Part shown: piece after piece, positions 6,608-10,582 of the stretch
Position numbering within the stretch: position 1 is the stretch's first letter
How the letters are laid out: each line of letters opens with the position of its first letter
Source of the DNA: Pyrinomonadaceae bacterium
Lineage (GTDB): Bacteria; Acidobacteriota; Blastocatellia; Pyrinomonadales; Pyrinomonadaceae
Assembly: GCA_013813825.1 (NCBI GenBank)
Contig: JACCRA010000207.1
Location: 1-10,582 of the forward strand
DNA: 10,582 bases
Direction of reading: 5' to 3'
Notes under the pieces: generated by a model
Seen by the model: the letters and a program-made list of their open reading frames with translations, nothing else
Told to the model about the DNA's origin: nothing
Databases searched by the model: none
Program-made: the position numbers and the translations under genes

Positions 6608-8140
6608 TTATGATTCGCTCCGACCCGTTTGTTTGATCTTCTGCAGCAGCGCCTTCATCTGCTTTACTCGCTCCGGGTGCTTCGCCGCTACATTCCGCGT
6701 CTCGCCCAAGTCAGTAGCGAGGTTGTAAAGCTGTTCGGCCGGATCGTTGCCCATCTCTGTGTTGGTGTTTTGGTTCACCTTCGGCCCACCGCTCGGCTCG
6801 ATGTATTTCCAAGTCCCCTGCCGCAGTGACAGCGCGCTCGCCTGCTCGACCAGATGCTTTCGACCTATCGGCGATTTTCCGAGCAACGCAGATAGCATGT
6901 TCTGAGAGTCGAACGCCTCGGCAGGGGTTAATCTTTGAGCCGTCAGCGCCGAGAGCGACGCGAGCAGATCAACTTGCGAGATGAGCGCGCCGGATACCCC
7001 GCGCCTCACCTGTCGGGGCCAGCGGACGATGAACGGCACGCGCGTGCCGCCTTCAAAGTTGCTGTACTTTCCGCCGCGCAACGGACCGGAAGGTTTGTGG
7101 TTTCCGAGTTTAGCGACCGCTTCATCTTTGTAACCGTCGTCCACCACAGCACCATTGTCGCTCGTGAGGATGACGAGGGTGTTACTTGTCAGCTTGAGAC
7201 GGTCGAGCGCCGCGAGTATTTCACCAACACTCCAATCCGTCTGCATGATCGCATCGCCGCGCGCTCCCATCGTGGTCTTCCCGACGAAACGCGGATGCGG
7301 CACGCGCGGCACGTGCGGATCATGCGTCGCGAAGTAGAGAAAGAACGACTCCTTGCTGTGTTGCTCGATAAACGACACAGCCTTGTTCGTGAAGACATCG
7401 GCCATCTCTTCATCCTTCCACAACGCGGCTGTGCCTCCGCTCATGTAGCCGATGCGGCTGATGCCGTTGACAATGGTTTGATCGTGACCGTGACTCGGGT
7501 GCATCTTCAGCAGTTCAGGGTTCCGTTGTCCAGTTGGACTGTTATCAAGCGGTTTACCGTAGCTGACCTTAATCGGGTCGGCTGGGTCGAGTCCGACGAC
7601 GCGATTGTTTTCCACATAAACGGTTGGCACGCGGTCGCCGGTCGCCGCCATGATGAAGGAATAGCCAAAGCCAATGTCGTTTGGATTCGGTTTGATGTCA
7701 CCGTTCCAATTTGGTCCGCCCTTCGGCCCAAGTCCGAGATGCCACTTACCGACCACGCCGGTCGCATAGCCCGCTTTACGAAGCATTGAGGCGAGCGTCA
7801 AGCGTCCCGGTTCGATAATCAGCGCGGCATCGCCCGGCAGAATGCCCGTTCCCTCTTTGCGCCACGCATATTCGCCGCTCAGCAATGCGTAACGCGATGG
7901 TGTGCAGGTCGCTGCCGGCGCGTGACCATCGGTAAAGCGCAAACCGGCTTTCGCGAGCCTGTCCATATTTGGCGTTCGCAAGGCTCGCGCGCCGTAACAC
8001 GATAAATCGCCGTAGCCAAGATCGTCCGCGTAGATAAGGACAATGTTAGGTCGTGTCGGCTGTGCCCAAGCGGGAGCGACAGCAAAGACGGTTATCATCA
8101 ATATGGTAAAAAGCAGATGGTTCATCGTTGAGTTTCTCAT
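6608..8140 (-). CDS. Exported type I sulfatase, first gene of the cluster
   Basis: This is a 510-aa sulfatase, the longest of the five. The signal peptide spans about residues 6-26 (MNHLLFTILMITVFAVAPAW, AQ). Catalytic elements: D39-D40 in YADDLGYGD, C79 in CTPSR with R83, K132/H134 in GKWHLGLGP, H273/H276 in THDPH, D328-N329 in SDNGAV, K358 in GGKYSNFEGGTRVPF. The extra length is a roughly 100-residue stretch (about 140-245) between GKWH and the central helix, which contains GFGYSFIMAATGDRVPTVYV and would shape substrate binding. The CTPSRYALLSGEYAWRKEGTG segment is common in Bacteroidota/PVC glycan sulfatases, possibly of the N-acetylgalactosamine-6-sulfatase-like group, but I am not sure. 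The C-terminus has EQLYNLATDLGE. The start is ambiguous between the ATG at 8140 and one at 8125; neither has a strong Shine-Dalgarno sequence. No convincing promoter is visible upstream; a sulfatase stump lies there instead. Confidence 0.93.
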   Translation of the reverse strand: MRNSTMNHLLFTILMITVFAVAPAWAQPTRPNIVLIYADDLGYGDLSCYGARALRTPNMDRLAKAGLRFTDGHAPAATCTPSRYALLSGEYAWRKEGTGILPGDAALIIEPGRLTLASMLRKAGYATGVVGKWHLGLGPKGGPNWNGDIKPNPNDIGFGYSFIMAATGDRVPTVYVENNRVVGLDPADPIKVSYGKPLDNSPTGQRNPELLKMHPSHGHDQTIVNGISRIGYMSGGTAALWKDEEMADVFTNKAVSFIEQHSKESFFLYFATHDPHVPRVPHPRFVGKTTMGARGDAIMQTDWSVGEILAALDRLKLTSNTLVILTSDNGAVVDDGYKDEAVAKLGNHKPSGPLRGGKYSNFEGGTRVPFIVRWPRQVRRGVSGALISQVDLLASLSALTAQRLTPAEAFDSQNMLSALLGKSPIGRKHLVEQASALSLRQGTWKYIEPSGGPKVNQNTNTEMGNDPAEQLYNLATDLGETRNVAAKHPERVKQMKALLQKIKQTGRSES

Positions 8141-8198
8141 TTATGAAAAATTAAGATTGCCAGTTGTTGAGTTTCTAGCATTTTCAGTGTTTGCTGAT

Positions 8199-8354
8199 TT
8201 ACGGTTTCCACCACGCATCGAGTTTTCGGCGCAGCGAAAAACCCGCGCCTTCTCTTTTTCAGACATCATTGATCTCCTGTGGGTCGGCCGTGATGTTGTA
8301 AAGCAAAGGGTGATCGGGCACGTCTTCGCCGGCTCTTCCCGCGAGAGGGTATTG
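8199..8354 (-). pseudogene. Degenerate C-terminal stump of a sixth full-type sulfatase
   Basis: On the minus strand, codons 8354-8262 read QYPLAGRAGEDVP then DHPLLYNITADPQEINDV, an unmistakable sulfatase C-terminal strand-plus-LYN motif (compare QLYNLATDLGE in the neighbour). A TGA at 8261-8259 interrupts the frame. The same frame then continues through eight less recognisable codons to LRRKLDAWWKP and a TAA at 8201-8199, which is a typical sulfatase ending. The spacing between the two halves is about right for the family, so a single nonsense change could explain the break. Upstream of 8354 the frame meets stop codons at once and no sulfatase catalytic sequence follows, so the N-terminal about 90% is gone. 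It lies upstream of the first intact sulfatase and in the same direction, as expected of a lost operon member. Confidence 0.78.
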
Positions 8355-8463
8355 TCAACTTCACTAAGGCGGCGACTTCATAGCCGCTACTTCTGGGATA
8401 CCTGAAGGGCAGAGACCACAATTCGCAGCGGTGTCACACGAGAGTTTTCCATTAAGTTGACAA
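8352..8463. repeat. 10-bp inverted repeat flanking a 92-bp spacer
   Basis: TTGTCAACTT at 8352-8361 and its exact reverse complement AAGTTGACAA at 8454-8463 bracket the stretch between the sulfatase stump and the NamZ-like gene. The left copy coincides with the point where recognisable sulfatase sequence ends. The right copy contains a TTGACA promoter-like box. The interior holds a small GC-rich hairpin (GCGGC at 8369-8373, GCCGC at 8383-8387) and no reading frame I recognise. Its origin is unknown; chance is possible. Confidence 0.4.
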
Positions 8464-8484
8464 CCCTCTTTCACATTCCATAAC
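8457..8484 (+). promoter_or_regulatory. Candidate sigma-70-type promoter for the NamZ-like gene
   Basis: A perfect TTGACA (8457-8462) is followed after 16 bases by CATAAC (8479-8484), which matches TATAAT at four of six positions. It lies 50 bases upstream of the ATG at 8535, in the right direction, with no intervening gene. The assignment rests on consensus resemblance only; the organism's promoter rules are unknown. Confidence 0.35.
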
Positions 8485-8534
8485 TTTGGCTCGATAAGTT
8501 CATTTTCCATAATAAGTGCTCGAAGGTGCAAAAT

Positions 8535-9791
8535 ATGAAAAATACCTTTATTGCTTTTCTGACAACCGTACTGTTTTTTAATTCCGCATCAGCTTTATTT
8601 GCGCATATTCCCCAAGCAAGAACTGTTTCAAATAAAGTCGAGACTAACAATCCAAAAATTAGCGCAAAACCGATTCCAGGCGCGGAGCAAACTTCAAAGT
8701 ATCTTTCCTACCTGAAAGGTAAGAGAATCGGCATCGTGGCGAATCTAACATCTACCATCGGTGACAAATTAAGCGTGGATAGTCTGCTTGCGATGGGAGT
8801 GAAGATAGTTAAGATTTTCGGCCCCGAGCATGGCTTCAGAGGTGATGCCAGCAGGGGCATCAAGGTTGACGACAGTGTTGACCCTCAAACAGGCATCAAG
8901 ATTATCTCCCTGTATGGTAAAACCGAGAAGCCGACGAAAGAACATCTGGCAGATGTTGACCTGATGATCTTTGATATGCAGGACGTTGGCGCGCGCTTCT
9001 ATACCAAAATCAGAACCCTTCATTATGTGATGGAAGCGTGTGCCGAAAACAATAAAGAGTTGCTGATTCTTGACAGGCCAAACCCCAACGGCTTTTACGT
9101 CGATGGACCTATTCTGGAAGCTCATCTGAAATCCGGGATCGGCACGCACCGCATCCCCATTACACACGGGATGACGTTGGGCGAATTCGCACAAATGCTG
9201 AACGGCGAAGGCTGGCTGGCAAACAAGGTGAAGTGTAAGCTCAGGATCATAAAGGTGGCCAATTACACGCACGATACGCCTTATGAATTGCCCGTAAAAC
9301 CCTCTCCCAATTTGAATACTCAACAATCCGTGCTGCTTTATCCGAGCCTGTGTTTGTTTGAAGGAACTATTATCAGCCAAGGAAGAGGGACCTATATGCC
9401 CTTTACGGTTTTAGGGGCGCCTGCTCTGAAAGGGATATATGAATTCTCGTTTCGCCCAACCAGTATCAAAGGAATGAGCGAAACGCCTTTGCATCAAGAC
9501 ATGGAATGCTACGGGCTAGACCTGAGAAATTATGACACCACGATTTTCCGAAAGACCCGACGACTAAATCTAAAATGGTTGATCGACCTCTACAACGCTT
9601 ATCCTGACAAAGAAAGATTCTTTGACTTTACACAAAGCAAAGAGATCGGAAACTTTGATAAGCTGGCCGGTACTGAGAATCTAAGGAAACAGATCATCGC
9701 CGGGAAAACGGAAGAAGATATAAGACAGAGTTGGGAGCCGGGTTTATCAGAATTTAAGGCGATGCAAAGGAAGTATTTATTATATCCCTAA
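8535..9791 (+). CDS. NamZ-like exported hydrolase (DUF1343, GH171 family)
   Basis: This is a 418-aa protein of the family once called DUF1343/YbbC. Its Bacillus member NamZ is an exo-beta-N-acetylmuramidase that releases N-acetylmuramic acid from peptidoglycan chain ends. Residues 1-24 form a signal peptide (MKNTFIAFLTTVLFFNSASA), with no lipobox cysteine. Family motifs occur in order: GPEHGFRGDA (96-105, with the likely catalytic Glu), SLYGKTEKPT, FDMQDVGARFYT (146-157), LDRPNPNGFYVDGP (179-192), and HRIPITHGMTLGE (205-217). The length is normal for the family and the gene looks intact. A GTG at 8526 is an alternative start, but AAGG 8 nt before the ATG at 8535 supports the latter. The gene is divergent from the sulfatases and looks clearly more AT-rich, with lysine and asparagine codons frequent, so it probably has a different history. 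Family assignment is strong; substrate here is inferred from the family. Confidence 0.9.
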   Translation: MKNTFIAFLTTVLFFNSASALFAHIPQARTVSNKVETNNPKISAKPIPGAEQTSKYLSYLKGKRIGIVANLTSTIGDKLSVDSLLAMGVKIVKIFGPEHGFRGDASRGIKVDDSVDPQTGIKIISLYGKTEKPTKEHLADVDLMIFDMQDVGARFYTKIRTLHYVMEACAENNKELLILDRPNPNGFYVDGPILEAHLKSGIGTHRIPITHGMTLGEFAQMLNGEGWLANKVKCKLRIIKVANYTHDTPYELPVKPSPNLNTQQSVLLYPSLCLFEGTIISQGRGTYMPFTVLGAPALKGIYEFSFRPTSIKGMSETPLHQDMECYGLDLRNYDTTIFRKTRRLNLKWLIDLYNAYPDKERFFDFTQSKEIGNFDKLAGTENLRKQIIAGKTEEDIRQSWEPGLSEFKAMQRKYLLYP

Positions 9792-9799
9792 TCTGAACC

Positions 9800-9846
9800 G
9801 AAGAAATCAAAACAAGAGCTGCAACCCGGAGAATCAGCGGCTTGTT
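9800..9846 (-). terminator. Probable intrinsic terminator of the YdcF-like gene
   Basis: AACAAGAGCTG (9811-9821) pairs imperfectly with CAGCGGCTTGTT (9835-9846) around a 13-nt loop: six and four base pairs separated by a small internal loop. Read on the minus strand the stem is followed by a T-rich run (TTGATTTCTTC), as expected of a rho-independent terminator for the gene ending at 9911. On the plus strand no T-run follows, so support for terminating the NamZ-like gene is weaker. Confidence 0.42.
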
Positions 9847-9910
9847 ATACCGCCGACGACTATATAATGTGCTGTGCGAGCCACGCTTAGCCTTTATCCG
9901 CGGTGACGAA

Positions 9911-10570
9911 TCAAATCTTGATCAGATGCTTATCGTATCCAACTCTGATTAACTCTTCGTATGCAGCCCAGACATCTTCCGGTATCTCTTGGTAGATTTG
10001 AAACCCTTTCTCCGGATACATCTTGATCCGCTGCAAGTCGCCCACCATGATGCTGATCACATCATCGCTTGATAACTCCGGATTGGTATAACAATCCAGA
10101 TACTCATCAAAGGATATTTGCGGTGAGGTGACGAGCGATTCCTTCTCCGGCCATAACTTTCTGAAAGTGGCATAGCTCCGGCGCTCCATGTACGGCTTTT
10201 GCACTAGGATGAACCTTTCAGGATCGATCTTTTTCTCCGCTAGTAGCCGCCTCGTAAATAAGACGTTCTCACCCGTGTTCGTCGATCTGTTCTCGACCAG
10301 CATCTTCTCCTCCGGCACGTCCATGCTCAGGGCGATCTTTGCAAACTGATCGGCTTCCGGTTCATTCCACATTCCTCTGGTGATCGCCCCAAGGCCGCCG
10401 GAAAAGATGAGTAGCGGAGCCCACCCTTCGAGAAACAACTGGGCACCTCTTTCAGCCACTCTCTTGTCGTGGCTACAGAGCACGAGAATAGCATCAGCCT
10501 TTTCGAGCTGATGATTCATCTTGTGGTAGTGCCAAATCTTCTCTGCCAAAGTGTGTATGTTACTTTCCAT
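9911..10570 (-). CDS. YdcF/SanA-like DUF218 family protein
   Basis: This is a 219-aa protein of the DUF218 (ElyC/SanA/YdcF) superfamily. ADAILVLCSHDKRVAERGAQ (25-44) gives the Rossmann-like first strand and the conserved basic segment. PLLIFSGGLG (52-61), the ENRSTNTGENVLFTRRLL motif (93-110) and ILVQKPYMERRSYATF (121-136) are hallmark blocks, closest to the YdcF branch. No signal peptide or membrane helix is present, so it is probably cytoplasmic. E. coli YdcF binds S-adenosylmethionine, but the physiological role of this branch is not established. The length is typical of stand-alone YdcF-like proteins and the gene appears intact. The ATG at 10570 is used because the conserved WHYHKMNH block begins soon after it. 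The purine-rich AAGGGAG directly abutting this ATG is unusually close for a ribosome binding site. An internal Met at residue 18 would cut into the conserved block. It converges on the NamZ-like gene with a 119-bp gap. No functional link to the sulfatases is evident. Confidence 0.88.
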   Translation of the reverse strand: MESNIHTLAEKIWHYHKMNHQLEKADAILVLCSHDKRVAERGAQLFLEGWAPLLIFSGGLGAITRGMWNEPEADQFAKIALSMDVPEEKMLVENRSTNTGENVLFTRRLLAEKKIDPERFILVQKPYMERRSYATFRKLWPEKESLVTSPQISFDEYLDCYTNPELSSDDVISIMVGDLQRIKMYPEKGFQIYQEIPEDVWAAYEELIRVGYDKHLIKI

Positions 10571-10582
10571 CTCCCTTACAAT

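Noticed and set aside
6935..7789. Long plus-strand open frame (284 codons) inside the 6608-8140 sulfatase
   Set aside because: It lies wholly antisense to a gene with complete catalytic motifs and has no recognisable domain; a GC-driven shadow frame.
8366..8392. GC-rich hairpin in the region between the stump and the NamZ-like gene as a terminator
   Set aside because: The five-pair core stem is not followed by a T-run on either strand.
8769..9380. Minus-strand open frame of 203 codons inside the NamZ-like gene
   Set aside because: Antisense shadow of a gene whose family motifs are continuous in the plus-strand frame.
1..10582. tRNA, rRNA, CRISPR arrays, riboswitches, phage or toxin-antitoxin genes
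   Set aside because: I looked for cloverleaf-like ends, regular repeats and small gene pairs and saw none that could be supported.

Overview
The window is a bacterial accessory region built around five complete sulfatase genes, all on the minus strand and read from about 8.14 kb down to 0.39 kb. It is moderately GC-rich by eye. All five proteins begin with an apparent signal peptide and carry the C-x-P-(S/T)-R motif of formylglycine-dependent type I sulfatases. Such clusters are typical of glycan-degrading Planctomycetota, Verrucomicrobiota, Acidobacteriota and Bacteroidota. The sequence does not let me choose among these with confidence.

Layout from left to right. Positions 1-180 (minus) encode the start of an IS6-family transposase cut by the window edge, and 181-386 hold its upstream region plus the downstream flank of the cluster. 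The sulfatases follow: 387-1811 (heparan N-sulfatase/SGSH-like), 1823-3256 (GALNS/arylsulfatase A-like), 3355-4791 (arylsulfatase B-like), 4950-6422 and 6608-8140 (both less specific arylsulfatases). Two short degenerate sulfatase C-termini lie in the gaps, at about 4841-4954 and 8199-8354. The cluster therefore looks like what remains of a larger array of at least seven genes. To the right are a divergent NamZ-type (DUF1343, GH171) exported hydrolase at 8535-9791 (plus) and a convergent YdcF/SanA-like DUF218 protein at 9911-10570 (minus). These two look more AT-rich than the sulfatases.

Working together: the five sulfatases belong to visibly different subfamilies and are not recent copies of one another. 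They probably remove sulfate from different positions or sugars of one complex sulfated polysaccharide outside the cytoplasm. The SGSH-like, ARSB-like and GALNS-like members resemble the animal glycosaminoglycan set, but homology at this level does not fix the substrate. No lyase, sugar hydrolase, transporter or formylglycine-generating enzyme is in the window, so these must be encoded elsewhere. The genes are co-directional with gaps of 11-185 bp, so one or a few transcripts are likely. The NamZ-like and YdcF-like genes belong to cell-wall and housekeeping families and have no evident link to desulfation.
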